A stretch of 64,000 bases of DNA from Taklimakanibacter deserti (GCA_003574785.1 QORU01000004.1:1-64000), one strand, 5' to 3'. Positions 42,534-52,297 are shown, counted from the stretch's first letter. A program made the numbers and translations. The notes: generated from the sequence alone by a model not told the origin.

Positions 42534-43775
42534 CTAAATCTCGCCGAAATACCGCGCCCTGGCCACATCGTCGGATGGCGCCTCGGGTCCTAACCCGGTG
42601 GCATCAGGGATGCGGCTTGGATCCTGCGCAAAGAGTGCAAATGCCCGCCTGCGGCGTTGGTCGGCCTCCTCGCCACGTTCGAACAACAAGGTTGTTTCCA
42701 TGGCTTCGAGCCGCCGCATGCGTCCGTAGAAATCATCATGGTCATCCGCATAGGCTTGAGCCGCGGTCCGCCAGTTCGTGTCCGCGATCAACCGATCGCG
42801 TAGCAACCTCACATCGCGCAGGGTTCGCGACAGACCGCGTCCCCAGGTCGGATCGGTGGCCGCTGCGGCATCGCCGATCAGAACCACACCATCGCGGTAG
42901 GGCCGCCCGACCCAGCGATGCGATCCATCGAAGCTTGCAAAGGGCCCAACCTGCTGGGCGCGCTCGAACCAATGGCCTGGCGCACCCGCTCCCTGAAGCT
43001 GGCGGATCGTCTCTTCGACCGAATGTCGGCCTGACAGGCGCTTCGGCAGAGCATCTTTATGGTAGATCAGATAGATGCGATTACGCCCCGGCGCTATGCG
43101 CATCGCGATCACCATTCGTCCGCCGGCTGGATCATAAAAGAGGTTGATTGTGCTCGCTTGGGGTGGAGCGCTGCCCGCCAGAAACTCCGAACAATCGGTC
43201 TCGCCTTCCAGGATCATGCCGGCAATGATCAGTTGCTCAGGATCACGCTTGACCTCGAAACCGACAGGCGTTCGCAGCCGCGAGTCACGTCCGTCGGCGA
43301 GAACGACAAGACGTGCTGAAAGGCCGGCAGCATCGCTTCCGATGTGGACTCGGGCGGGCTCGCCGGGTGTGACGGCGGCAACCGCCTCCCCACGCCTGAC
43401 CTCTGCCCCTAAAGCCGCTGCCTCGGCCAGCAGGACCTCTTGCATGGCGGGATGCGGGAAGGTCATGCAGCATGTATTGCCGGGCGTCGTCGCCACAAGA
43501 TCGCGCACCAAAGCAGCGGCACCGGGTCTGAACCTCGAATAATAGGCGACCTCGATGGCGCAGCTTTTGAGGAGAAGGTTATAGATGCCGAGGCGCTTGG
43601 CCTCCAGGCTTCCCCACGGCATGAGGACTTCGCCTCGGATGCGGTCGCGAAACGGGTCCTGGTGTTCGATGATGAGTATCCGGGCCCCGAGCGGAGCCAA
43701 TGCGATGGCGAGAGCTGAGCCGGCGAGGCCGCCTCCGACAATGATCAGGTCATAATTCACGCGCCCATGCCTCAT
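42534..43775 (-). CDS. FAD-dependent monooxygenase/halogenase-like oxidoreductase
   Basis: 413 residues. The N-terminal dinucleotide fold is YDLIIVGGGLAGSALAIALAP. The second FAD motif is GVVLIGDAAAATDPTWGRG and the DG motif VVLADGRDSRLR is present. This is the group A flavin hydroxylase architecture, which also includes geranylgeranyl reductase-like enzymes. No substrate can be inferred. It converges with the AKR gene (stops four bases apart) and is followed on the other side by the gamma-glutamylcyclotransferase gene on the same strand. Confidence 0.83.
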   Translation of the reverse strand: MRHGRVNYDLIIVGGGLAGSALAIALAPLGARILIIEHQDPFRDRIRGEVLMPWGSLEAKRLGIYNLLLKSCAIEVAYYSRFRPGAAALVRDLVATTPGNTCCMTFPHPAMQEVLLAEAAALGAEVRRGEAVAAVTPGEPARVHIGSDAAGLSARLVVLADGRDSRLRTPVGFEVKRDPEQLIIAGMILEGETDCSEFLAGSAPPQASTINLFYDPAGGRMVIAMRIAPGRNRIYLIYHKDALPKRLSGRHSVEETIRQLQGAGAPGHWFERAQQVGPFASFDGSHRWVGRPYRDGVVLIGDAAAATDPTWGRGLSRTLRDVRLLRDRLIADTNWRTAAQAYADDHDDFYGRMRRLEAMETTLLFERGEEADQRRRRAFALFAQDPSRIPDATGLGPEAPSDDVARARYFGEI

Positions 43776-43780
43776 CCACT

Positions 43781-44500
43781 CTAAAGGGATGATACACTAA
43801 AGCCGGTCCGTCCGATGATTTCCTGGGCAACCAGCTCATCGAGCGTGGTCAGATAGTCGTCAGCGATCCCGAGACCGGCTAGGCTCGTCATTGTCCGGTG
43901 AAGATAGGCGGCGCCCGATCCCCCGAAGCCGCAAGCACGCGCGAGCATGTGGGCTTGTTCTTCGATGGACTTCTCGACGAACATCCGGCTCCTGACGGGC
44001 TCCGCCCAACAGGCGAGCGCGCGCACCTTTCCCAAACTCGTGTCGGCCTCGATCCAGCGCACCGACTGGAGATCCTCATCGGTATCGACTTCGCGTCTGA
44101 GCAGCCGCACCAGTTGGCCGCGACGATCATCATGGGCGAGTTGCAGGACGACGCCTGAGCAAGTGCCACCTTTGCGCAACCCCATCATGAGTCCGGGTTG
44201 CTCGGGACTGCCTCGCCAACGTCTGATCTCCATGCAGAACTCGCGCCGCCAGCCCTTGGCCTCGGCAAGGTGCCTGGCCTCGGCATTGAAGGCCGGACTC
44301 CACAGCAGCGACCCATAGGCGAAAACCCAGAGGGGACCATCGCTCGCTTCGGCGAGAAATCTATCGGCGGCGGCCTGGTAATCGCCTTCCGAGAAATAAG
44401 CGAGCCCCGGCTCCGGACCCTGCTTCGGTTCAGGCCTCTCGCAAAAGGCAACGAGTTCGGGCGAAAGCCGTACCCGCGCTGTCGCTGAGCCATCGAGCAT
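43781..44500 (-). CDS. chaC: ChaC-like gamma-glutamylcyclotransferase
   Basis: 239 residues from ATG 44500, which lies two bases after the stop of the small upstream gene and has AGGGA before it; ATG 44521 is an alternative. The family motif VFAYGSLLWSPAF is intact, with the catalytic glutamate expected in the WIEADTS-type region. It degrades glutathione or gamma-glutamyl peptides to 5-oxoproline. It is probably cotranscribed with the 59-residue gene before it. Confidence 0.86.
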   Translation of the reverse strand: MLDGSATARVRLSPELVAFCERPEPKQGPEPGLAYFSEGDYQAAADRFLAEASDGPLWVFAYGSLLWSPAFNAEARHLAEAKGWRREFCMEIRRWRGSPEQPGLMMGLRKGGTCSGVVLQLAHDDRRGQLVRLLRREVDTDEDLQSVRWIEADTSLGKVRALACWAEPVRSRMFVEKSIEEQAHMLARACGFGGSGAAYLHRTMTSLAGLGIADDYLTTLDELVAQEIIGRTGFSVSSL

Positions 44501-44502
44501 GA

Positions 44503-44682
44503 TCAGTCCCTGCCCCGCCATTTTCTGAGTTCGTAGTACCACATGGCGTCGGTGTCCGAGAGGCCGATCAGATCATGTTCGATCCGGTCGAGCCGGCCTT
44601 CGGCCGGCATCGGAGCCCGCGCTGCCTCTTTCGCGAATCCGGGTCCCAGAAGGGTTGATAATAATGTCTGGATGTTCGCCAT
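44503..44682 (-). CDS. Small conserved-looking protein of 59 residues upstream of chaC
   Basis: ATG 44682 with AGGAG nine to ten bases upstream, running to TGA at 44503-44505. The product begins MANIQTLLSTLLGPGF. It has a middle basic part and a C-terminal half with GLSDTDAMWYYELRKWRGRD, rich in aromatic residues. The good ribosome binding site and the two-base gap to chaC support a real gene. The family is unknown; the C-terminal half is faintly like short DUF1127-type proteins but lacks their arginine core. Confidence 0.6.
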   Translation of the reverse strand: MANIQTLLSTLLGPGFAKEAARAPMPAEGRLDRIEHDLIGLSDTDAMWYYELRKWRGRD

Positions 44683-44846
44683 TGTCGGGGTTCTCCTGCT
44701 TGGCTAATGTTTCGCAGGGGAAGAATGCACAGGTTTCGTGAATTGCCCCGGAGTCCGAGCGTGAAACCTTGCCGCCAAAGGCCTGCTGGATGGTCGCCTT
44801 TCCGTGAATTCTTCATGAATTCCTATCCGGGCCGGGTGGTTTAGCC

Positions 44847-46763
44847 ATGGCGATGTGGTCGTTGAGGCTCCTCGGAGGCTTCGCGGTCGAGCGGGCGGGT
44901 GAACAGGTCGAATTGCACAATCGCAAGGACCGGCTGTTGCTGGGATTTCTTGGCCTGCAATCCGGCCGGCCAGTGTCGCGCGACAGGCTTGCCGGTCTCC
45001 TATGGGCGGATCGGGCCGAGGAACAGGCTCGCGGCAGCCTACGCCAGTCCCTGGCCGCGTTGCGGGGCGCCTTTGGCAATGATGCGGACTCCGTGCTTCT
45101 CGCCGGCCGCGACAGCGTGAGCGTGAAGCCCTCAGCCTTCAACCTCGATGTCGAGGAGTTTGAACGGAGGGCAGCGGATATCTCGACCCTTGCCGCCTCT
45201 CCCATGCTCTATTCCGGTCCATTGCTCGATGGCTTCGAGGCGCCGAGCCCCGAATATGGCCAGTGGCTGTTACCGGAGCGGCAAAGGCTGGAAGACCTCG
45301 CGGCATCAGTGGTCGAGCGTCTCGCTACGACCGAAATGAGCCAGCAGGATCTGGCTTCAGCCGTCCGTCTGGCGCGCCGGCTGCTCGATCGCGACCGGCT
45401 CAGAGAACCGGTCTGCCGCGCCTTGATGCAGCTGCTGGTGAGAGATGGCAAGCGCACGGAAGCGCTCAAGCTGTTCGCTCAATGTGAAGCAGCTCTCACA
45501 GAGGAGCTTGGCGTCAAGGCGGCACCGGAAACGGAGAAAGTCTATCGCGATATCCTCGGCGCTGCGAAACCGGCTGAACCGATAGCGCTCGCCATGCCGG
45601 CCGAAGGGCGGCCGTCGATCGCGGTCATGCCCTTCCACAACATCAGTCGGGAGCCCGATCTCGATGTCCTGTGCGAAGGCCTCGCAGAAGACATCACGTC
45701 GGGTCTCGGCCGGTTCAGGCTGTTTTCCGTCATCGACCGCTTTTCCTCGGCCGAGATCGCCAAGACCACATCGGACGCTCAGGAGATCGGGAAGCGTCTC
45801 GGTGTCGATCTCGTGGTTCAAGGCAGTTTGCAGCGGCCGCAGGACTGTTTGCGCATGACGGTCAAGCTGGTCGACACCGCGACCCGCACGCAGAAATGGA
45901 GCGGCCAGTTCAACCTCAAGGCGGCCGACATCTTGTCCGCGCCGGACAAGATCATGGCGGCGGTGCTGCCAAGCATAAATGCGCAAGTCGAGAGCACATT
46001 GTTGGAGCGAAGCCGACGCAAGCCGACGCTGGCAGCCTATGAACATCTTCTCGTCGGCATCAAGCATCTCAGGGGCTATGAGCCGGATGACAATAAGCTG
46101 GCGATCGAGCATTTCGACAAGGCGCTCGCCGCCGATCCGGGCTTCGCACTCGCCATGGCCTATCGCGGCTTCGCCGACATCGTCTATCACGGTTACGAAG
46201 CGACCCCTCCTGATATCCTCGAGGCTGCTGTTGCCCTCATTCGCCGGGCCTCCGTTCTCGATCCCGACGAGCCGCGGATCTGGTGGCTGATGGGGATCGC
46301 TTTGACCTATAGCGGTGATCTCGATGGCGAAGAGCAATGCTATCGCAAGTCAGTGGAGCTCAATCCGAGCGATGCCAATGCGCTTACCGGTCTCGCCGTC
46401 CTGACGATGATGCGCGGAAAGCGAGAACTCGGATTGTCCATGTACAGAGAAGCGTTCCGGCTCAACCCCTATCACCCTGAGTGGTACTGGGTCGACTTCG
46501 GCAGCGCGCTCTATGTCTGCGAAAAATATGAAGAAGCGATCGAAGCTTTCAACCACAGGCGCAATCCGCGTGTGTGGGTGCTGTGCCGCCTCGCCGCCTG
46601 CTATGCGCAACTGGATCGGATGGACGAAGCAAGAGCCGTCGTGGAAACAATTATGAAGATGCGGCCGGGCTTCCGCTTGTTGCAAGAAAGAAAAGGCAAG
46701 TGGGGGTCCGATAACATAGCGCACTTCCGAGCAGGAATGATCAAGGCCGGCCTGCCGGAATAG
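44847..46763 (+). CDS. BTAD/SARP-type regulator with TolB-like domain and TPR repeats
   Basis: 638 residues. The N-terminal OmpR-type winged helix (about 1-95: RLLGGFAVERAG, RKDRLLLGFLGL) is followed by the BTAD helical domain (about 98-240). A TolB-N-like domain then starts GRPSIAVMPFHNISREPD (about 255-370). Several TPR units run from 400 to 625 (AIEHFDKALAADPGFALAMAYRGFA). Such proteins often act as transcriptional activators in rhizobia. It is divergent from the chaC group, with 164 bases between starts. Confidence 0.85.
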   Translation: MAMWSLRLLGGFAVERAGEQVELHNRKDRLLLGFLGLQSGRPVSRDRLAGLLWADRAEEQARGSLRQSLAALRGAFGNDADSVLLAGRDSVSVKPSAFNLDVEEFERRAADISTLAASPMLYSGPLLDGFEAPSPEYGQWLLPERQRLEDLAASVVERLATTEMSQQDLASAVRLARRLLDRDRLREPVCRALMQLLVRDGKRTEALKLFAQCEAALTEELGVKAAPETEKVYRDILGAAKPAEPIALAMPAEGRPSIAVMPFHNISREPDLDVLCEGLAEDITSGLGRFRLFSVIDRFSSAEIAKTTSDAQEIGKRLGVDLVVQGSLQRPQDCLRMTVKLVDTATRTQKWSGQFNLKAADILSAPDKIMAAVLPSINAQVESTLLERSRRKPTLAAYEHLLVGIKHLRGYEPDDNKLAIEHFDKALAADPGFALAMAYRGFADIVYHGYEATPPDILEAAVALIRRASVLDPDEPRIWWLMGIALTYSGDLDGEEQCYRKSVELNPSDANALTGLAVLTMMRGKRELGLSMYREAFRLNPYHPEWYWVDFGSALYVCEKYEEAIEAFNHRRNPRVWVLCRLAACYAQLDRMDEARAVVETIMKMRPGFRLLQERKGKWGSDNIAHFRAGMIKAGLPE

Positions 46764-46775
46764 GCCGGCAGCGCG

Positions 46776-47210
46776 TCACATCTGCCCGCTCTCGATCAGC
46801 GACTTCACCAGTACCGCTTCCATTTCATGCGACGCCGTCAGCCTGCGCCAGCGGTCGTCATCCATCGCCTCCGAACGCCAGGCGATAAAGGTCAGCACGC
46901 ATTGATCATCGCCAAGTCCGACATGCCCACCGGGTACCACACGCAACTGGATGCGCGGCACGAGCTTCGAGGCTTCTGCTCCCAGATGATAGTCGATGAT
47001 GAGACGCGCCTCATCCTTGTCGATGTGCACATAGATGAGGCTGCCGTCGAACAGGCTGGTGCCGAGCACGAGGTCGTCCGGCAATATCTCGGTCTTCCAG
47101 GTGCCGAAGGACCAGCGATGAAGATTGCGGACATCGCTCATGCGGGCGAAGACGCCTGCAGCCGAGCTCATCACCGTGACCGATGTGATATGCGACTGCC
47201 CGGCATTCAT
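46776..47210 (-). CDS. SRPBCC-like small protein, third gene of the hydantoinase operon
   Basis: 144 residues from ATG 47210, overlapping the HyuB stop (ATGA). The predicted fold alternates strands and a long C-terminal helix (SHEMEAVLVKSLIESGQM). RNLHRWSFGTWKTEI and LVVLGTSLFDGS-type strands recall SRPBCC ligand-binding proteins, but the match is weak. Coupled translation to HyuB suggests a function with the hydantoinase complex or its substrate. Confidence 0.6.
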   Translation of the reverse strand: MNAGQSHITSVTVMSSAAGVFARMSDVRNLHRWSFGTWKTEILPDDLVLGTSLFDGSLIYVHIDKDEARLIIDYHLGAEASKLVPRIQLRVVPGGHVGLGDDQCVLTFIAWRSEAMDDDRWRRLTASHEMEAVLVKSLIESGQM

Positions 47211-48877
47211 GTGGCGTACCCGTAATCCTGTTCGGCGGCCGCCTCGCTGACCAGGCCCGCATCGATGTCCGCCTTTATCGCCTCGGCGCCACGTTGCTGC
47301 GGCCGGCCGAAGCCGCCGCCGCCCGGCAATTCGACGACGAGGCTGTCGCCAACAGGCACGACGTGATTGCCCTTGTCCTTGAGCTTGGGTCCGCTGCCGA
47401 GATGGGCGCTGCCCTTGCGCCCGGGGCTGCCGCCTTCGCGTCCCCGGGCAGGATTGTGGATGCGGTCGAAGGTCGCCGCCGAGATGATGAACGGCGTCTT
47501 CTCGCGATTGGCGATCTCGATCACCTGGCCGAGCCCGCCGCGGAATTCGCCGGCGCCGCCGGAATCGGGCAGATACTGCTTGCGCTTGAAATAGAGCGGG
47601 CATTGCGCCTCGGTGATCTCGGCCGGTATGGCGCCGATGCCGGACGGAAAAGCGGTGGTCGAAAGCCCGTCCTTGCCGGGCCTGCCGCCGATGCCGCCCA
47701 GTCCCACATTCGTCACCTGGAAGCGCTGCGCCCCTTCCGTCTCCTTGGCGGAAACCTGCTCATGCGCGCTCGACAGCGATAGGATCCAGATGCTGCCGGC
47801 ACTTTCCGCCTGCACCTTGCCCGGCAGCGCCTGCGCCAGGCAGCCGAAGGTCGCATCCGCCAGCATCTGGCCGATGACATGGCGCGCCGTGACCGGGCTC
47901 GGCCGGATCGGATCGACGCAAGTGCCGGCCTCGGTCACGAGATCGAAGCAGGAGAGCGAGCCGATATTGTTCGGCACATGGGGTGCCACTACCGCCTTGA
48001 GGCCGAAGACCGAATAGGCATGCGTATAGGTGCGCGGACTGTTGATGCCGCGCACCGAGGCGGGCGACGAGCCGGTGAAATCGATGGTGATCTTGCCCGC
48101 CTTGATGGTGAGCTTGGATTTGATCAGGATCGGCGCTTCATAGCCGTCGAGCGGCATCTCATAGGACCACTCGCCTTCCGGCAGCGCGCGGATCGCCTCG
48201 CGCGTCGCCTTCACCGATTGGGTGAGGATATGCTCGGCCAGCTTGTCGATGTCCTTGAGGCCGAATTCCGTCATCATGTCGATGAGGCGCCGTGCCCCCG
48301 TGTCATTGGCGCTGACCAGCGACAGGAGATCGCCTCGGACCTCGATCGGGTTGCGCGAATTGGCGAGGATGACTGAAAGCAATTCCTCGTTGATCTCGCC
48401 CGCCTTGCGCAGCATGAGATGCGGGATGAGGGTTCCTTCTTCGAACGATGAATACGCTCGCGCCGACATGCCGACGCCGCCGACATCGATGACATGGCAG
48501 GTCGAGGCGAAGATCGCGACCGGCTTCTTCCCCAAGAACACCGGCGTCATCACCACATAGTCGAAGAGATGGCCGGTGCCGAGCCAGGGATCGTTGGTGA
48601 TATAGACGTCGCCCGGCTTCATGTCCTTGACCGGATACCACTGGAAGAAATGCTCGACCGCCGTCGCCATGGTGTTGACATGGCCAGGCGTGCCGGTCAT
48701 CGCCTGCGCCAGCATGCGACCCTTGGTGTCATAGACGCCGGCCGAGAGATCGCCGGCCTCGCGCGTGATCGTGCCGAAGGCGGTGCGCAAGAGCGACTGC
48801 GCCTGCTCCTCGACGACGGCGATGAGCCGGTTCCACATGACTTGCGTGCGGATCGCGGCGAGCGCGTGCTTGGACAT
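47207..48877 (-). CDS. Hydantoinase B/oxoprolinase subunit (HyuB)
   Basis: 556 residues, full length for HyuB. It begins with NRLIAVVEEQAQSLLRTAFGTITREAGDLSAGVYD. Conserved blocks include PGHVNTMATAVEHF, YITNDPWLGTGHL, GHVIDVGGVG-like HVIDVGGVGMS, and DFTGSSPASVRGIN. The C-terminus has GGAGEFRGGLGQ and GGGGFGRP. It pairs with HyuA to open cyclic amides with ATP, or, in the related acetophenone carboxylases, to carboxylate. The start codon shares one base with the HyuA stop (TGATG). Confidence 0.92.
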   Translation of the reverse strand: MSKHALAAIRTQVMWNRLIAVVEEQAQSLLRTAFGTITREAGDLSAGVYDTKGRMLAQAMTGTPGHVNTMATAVEHFFQWYPVKDMKPGDVYITNDPWLGTGHLFDYVVMTPVFLGKKPVAIFASTCHVIDVGGVGMSARAYSSFEEGTLIPHLMLRKAGEINEELLSVILANSRNPIEVRGDLLSLVSANDTGARRLIDMMTEFGLKDIDKLAEHILTQSVKATREAIRALPEGEWSYEMPLDGYEAPILIKSKLTIKAGKITIDFTGSSPASVRGINSPRTYTHAYSVFGLKAVVAPHVPNNIGSLSCFDLVTEAGTCVDPIRPSPVTARHVIGQMLADATFGCLAQALPGKVQAESAGSIWILSLSSAHEQVSAKETEGAQRFQVTNVGLGGIGGRPGKDGLSTTAFPSGIGAIPAEITEAQCPLYFKRKQYLPDSGGAGEFRGGLGQVIEIANREKTPFIISAATFDRIHNPARGREGGSPGRKGSAHLGSGPKLKDKGNHVVPVGDSLVVELPGGGGFGRPQQRGAEAIKADIDAGLVSEAAAEQDYGYAT

Positions 48878-50970
48878 CAGCGGCCTCCCTTCGCCCGTTC
48901 AAGGACGATATAGCCCAGGCTGTCGATATGGGCCTTGAAATTGGACCCGACCAGCGTCGAGGTCTCGTTCTCGGCGATGATCGCAGGCCCCTTGATGCGT
49001 GCACCCGGCTTCATCTCGAAGCGCCAATAGATCGGCATGGATACGAGCTTGCCGACATCGGGATCATAGACCTGCCGCGACTTGCGGGGCTTGGGCGCCG
49101 CGGCCGCCTTCGGCCTGCCGGCGCGCTTCACCTGCGGCGGTGCCGAGGACACCGTCACCGACCAGGTCACGGCCTCGATCTCCATCTTGGGGATGATGAG
49201 GCCATAGAGCACCTTGTAGAGCTTCTCGAAGGCGGCCCTGAGCTTCGGGCCGTCGGAAGCCTTGAGCTCGCCCACTGGCAAGGGGACCCGGATCTCATGC
49301 CCCTGCCCGACATAGCGGAAGTCGGCGATGCGGAGCACCTTGAGCTTTTCACCAGCCACGGCGGGCTCCACCACGCGGCGCGCATCGCGCTCCATCGATC
49401 TGAGGAGCCGGTTGGCCGCCGCCGCGTCGAAATCATCGATCGCGATAGCCGCGCTGCGGGTGATCTCATAGGCGATCGGCGCCTGAAGGAAGCCGATGGC
49501 CGATCCGACACCGGCGCCGCTCGGCACGATGATCTGGTTGAGCCCAAGCTTTTCGGCGAGATGGCAGGCATGCAAGGGCGCCGCGCCGCCAAAGGCGATC
49601 ATGGTGCATTGGCCGATGTCTTTGCCGCGCTCGATGGCATGGACGCGCGCCGCATTGGCCATGTTCTCCTCGACGATCTCGGTGACACCGGCCGCAGGCC
49701 AGATGCCGTCGAGCTTGAGGGGCACTCCGATGGCGTCCTGCAGCGCCTGCTTGGCACCCGCTTCGTCGAGCGCGATCTTGCCGCCGGCGAAGAAGGCGGG
49801 GTCGATCTTGCCGAGGACGACATTGGCATCGGTGACCGCGGGCTCGCTGCCGCCGCGGCCATAGGAGACGGGTCCGGGCGTGGAGCCGGCGCTGTCGGGC
49901 CCGACGGTGATGCGCCCGAGCTTGTCGACGCGCGCGATCGAGCCGCCGCCGGCGCCGATCTCGACCATCTCGATGACCGGGATGCGCACCGGCAGGCCCG
50001 AACCCTTCATGTCGCGATAGGCGCGCGCGATCTCGAATTTGCGCGCCCGTTCGGGCTCACCGTCGGACAGGAGGCAGATCTTGGCGGTCGTGCCGCCCAT
50101 GTCGAAGGACAGAACTTCATCGAGCCCGCATTGCCGCGCGATGGTGCTGGCGAGGATGGCGCCGCCCGCCGGCCCCGATTCGACGAGGCGGATGGGAAAG
50201 CGCGCCGCGGTTTCGAGCGTGGTGAGCCCGCCGCCCGACATCATCAGGAACAAGGGCGCCTTGAAGCCGCGTCGCGAGAGCTCATCGCGCAGGCGCGCGA
50301 GATAGCCCGACATCAGCGGGCGCACATAGGCATTGGCGCAAGTGGTCGAGAAGCGCTCATATTCGCGGATCTCTGGGCTGACCTCGCTCGACAGGCAAAG
50401 GGTGACATGATCGTCCAGAAGAGGCTTGAGAATGTCGCGCACGCGTTTCTCATGTGCATCATGTGCGTAAGAATGCAGGAAGCCGATGGCAACGGCGTTG
50501 ACCCGCTCTTCATTGAGCTTCCGGGCAAGCTCCGGGATGGCGGCTTCGTCGAGCGGCACCAGGACATCGCCATTGACGGCGAGCCTTTCGCGCACAGTGT
50601 AGCGCCTCGTCCGCGGCACCAGAGGTGCCGGCCGGTCGATCATCAGATCGTAATGGTCGAAGCGCTTCTCATAGCCCGTCTCCACCACGTCGCGGAAGCC
50701 TTCCGTGGTGATGAGGGCGGTCCTGGCGCCCTTGCGCTCGATCAGCGCATTGGTGGCGAGTGTCGTGCCATGGATGAAGACATCGACGTCTCGGGCGGCG
50801 ACTTTCGCCTCCAGAAGCACGATCTCGATGCCTTCGAGAACGCCGAGCTCGGGTGCCGCCGTCGTCGTCAGCACCTTGCAGCTATGCCGGCGGTTGGCGG
50901 TTTCGAGAACGATGTCGGTGAACGTGCCCCCGATGTCGGCGGCAAGCTTGATAGCATGTCGTGCGGCCAT
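48877..50970 (-). CDS. Hydantoinase A/oxoprolinase subunit (HyuA)
   Basis: 697 residues, full length. The phosphate-binding start LAADIGGTFTDIVLE is at 9-23, with GTTLATNALIERKGA, MMSGGGLTTLETA, ESGPAGGAILAS and FDMGGTTAKICL following. It contributes the ATP-binding half of the ATP-dependent hydantoinase/oxoprolinase complex. It heads a three-gene operon (hyuA, hyuB, SRPBCC-like). It is divergent from the kynureninase-like gene by only 85 bases, so the two arms are probably regulated together. Confidence 0.92.
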   Translation of the reverse strand: MAARHAIKLAADIGGTFTDIVLETANRRHSCKVLTTTAAPELGVLEGIEIVLLEAKVAARDVDVFIHGTTLATNALIERKGARTALITTEGFRDVVETGYEKRFDHYDLMIDRPAPLVPRTRRYTVRERLAVNGDVLVPLDEAAIPELARKLNEERVNAVAIGFLHSYAHDAHEKRVRDILKPLLDDHVTLCLSSEVSPEIREYERFSTTCANAYVRPLMSGYLARLRDELSRRGFKAPLFLMMSGGGLTTLETAARFPIRLVESGPAGGAILASTIARQCGLDEVLSFDMGGTTAKICLLSDGEPERARKFEIARAYRDMKGSGLPVRIPVIEMVEIGAGGGSIARVDKLGRITVGPDSAGSTPGPVSYGRGGSEPAVTDANVVLGKIDPAFFAGGKIALDEAGAKQALQDAIGVPLKLDGIWPAAGVTEIVEENMANAARVHAIERGKDIGQCTMIAFGGAAPLHACHLAEKLGLNQIIVPSGAGVGSAIGFLQAPIAYEITRSAAIAIDDFDAAAANRLLRSMERDARRVVEPAVAGEKLKVLRIADFRYVGQGHEIRVPLPVGELKASDGPKLRAAFEKLYKVLYGLIIPKMEIEAVTWSVTVSSAPPQVKRAGRPKAAAAPKPRKSRQVYDPDVGKLVSMPIYWRFEMKPGARIKGPAIIAENETSTLVGSNFKAHIDSLGYIVLERAKGGR

Positions 50971-51028
50971 GGCCTCTCCCTAGCTTGGAGCCGCGGAATT
51001 CCGCAAGAGCAAATGCCCCGTTGCCGCG

Positions 51029-51051
51029 ATATTTTAGTTATGAAATAATAT
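51029..51051. promoter_or_regulatory. AT-rich imperfect dyad between hyuA and the kynureninase-like gene
   Basis: ATATTTTAGTTATGAAATAATAT is the only AT-rich stretch in an 85-base divergent promoter region. Its ends are symmetric (ATATT/AATAT), the centre is not. It contains TAATAT-like -10 sequences and lies five bases before the rightward ATG. An operator or a shared promoter core is likely, but the regulator is not in the immediate neighbourhood. Confidence 0.4.
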
Positions 51052-51055
51052 CGGG

Positions 51056-52297
51056 ATGCTGGCCAAGCCGCTCACCCTCAAGGACGCCATTGCCCTCGAT
51101 GCCGCCGATCCGCTCGCGCATTTGCGCGATCTGTTCGAGCTCAAGCCCGGCACCATCTTCATGGACGCCAATTCCATCGGCCCGATGCCGAAGGCCGTGC
51201 GGCAATCCGCCGAAGGCCTGCTCGACGACTGGGTGGCGCTCCGCCGCCGCGGCTGGAGCAACCGGCAATGGCTCGACATGCCCTCCAGGCTCGGCGATGC
51301 GATTGCGCCCATGATCGGCGCCGGTCCGGGCGAAGTGGTGGTCTGCGATTCGACCACCATCAATCAGTTCAAGGCCGTCGCCCACTGCCTGGCGATCAAT
51401 CACCCGCGCTCCGTCGTCTTGAGCCAGAACGGGAATTTCCCCACTGACGTACACGTAATTCAGGGCATGATCGAAGCCTCGCGCGGGCGCCTGAGCCTGC
51501 GCTTCATCGATACCGAACAGGAAGCCATTGCCGCCATGGATGAAACCGTGGCGGTCGCCGCCTTGAGCCATGTCGACTACCGCTCCGGCGAGCGCTGGGA
51601 CATGAAGCGCGTCACGGAGGCAGCCCACGCCAAGGGCGTGCTCACCGTGTGGGACACGTCGCATTCGGCGGGCGCCGTGCCAGTGGCGCTCAGGGAGAGC
51701 CGGACCGACATGGCGATCGGTTGCGGCTACAAATATCTCTGCACCGGCCCCGGCGGTCCGGCTTATATATATGCGCGTCAGGAGATCGCCGATGCCGTCT
51801 GGCCGGCGCTCGCCGGCTGGATGGGTCATGCCGACGTTTTCGGCTTCACCCGCGATTTCGCACCGCATCCGGGCGTCAAGCGCTTCATTGCCGGGACGCC
51901 GGCCGTCGCCGCCAATGAGCTGGCGAAAGCCCTCCTCGATATCTGGCCGAAGATCGATCCGCAAAAGCTCTGGGCCAGGCACAGATCGCTGACCGATCTC
52001 CTGATCCAATTGCTCGATCAGGAATGCGGATCCTTGGGCATCGAGGTCACATCGCCGCGCGATCATGACAGGCGCGGCGGCAATGTCAGCTTCCGTTCGC
52101 CGGGTGCGGGCTCGGTCGTCGAGGCGCTGATCGATCACGGTGTCGTGTCCTCCTTCCGCAAGCCCGACGCCATCCGCTTCGGCGTCAGCCCGCTCGTCAT
52201 CTCGCATCAGGACATTCATGAAACCGTGGCGCGGCTCAAACGTATCCTCGTCGAAGACATCTGGAAGCAACCGAAGTACAAGAAAGTATCCGTGTGA
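51056..52297 (+). CDS. Kynureninase-like PLP-dependent enzyme
   Basis: 413 residues from ATG 51056. A fold-type I (aminotransferase class V) enzyme with kynureninase features: IFMDANSIGPMPK near the N-terminus, ALSHVDYRSGE, the PLP-pyridine Asp and His in VWDTSHSAGAVP (D200, H203), and the Schiff-base lysine K226 in GCGYKYLCTGPGG. Kynureninase cleaves kynurenine to anthranilate and alanine. The cluster lacks tryptophan dioxygenase or kynurenine formamidase, so the substrate may be another beta-keto amino acid. GTGA overlap with the monooxygenase gene. Confidence 0.83.
   Translation: MLAKPLTLKDAIALDAADPLAHLRDLFELKPGTIFMDANSIGPMPKAVRQSAEGLLDDWVALRRRGWSNRQWLDMPSRLGDAIAPMIGAGPGEVVVCDSTTINQFKAVAHCLAINHPRSVVLSQNGNFPTDVHVIQGMIEASRGRLSLRFIDTEQEAIAAMDETVAVAALSHVDYRSGERWDMKRVTEAAHAKGVLTVWDTSHSAGAVPVALRESRTDMAIGCGYKYLCTGPGGPAYIYARQEIADAVWPALAGWMGHADVFGFTRDFAPHPGVKRFIAGTPAVAANELAKALLDIWPKIDPQKLWARHRSLTDLLIQLLDQECGSLGIEVTSPRDHDRRGGNVSFRSPGAGSVVEALIDHGVVSSFRKPDAIRFGVSPLVISHQDIHETVARLKRILVEDIWKQPKYKKVSV

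Noticed and set aside
48928..51048. 706-codon open frame antisense to hyuA
   Set aside because: Composition is dominated by R, G, A and D with no domains; it is the complement of a well recognised hydantoinase gene.
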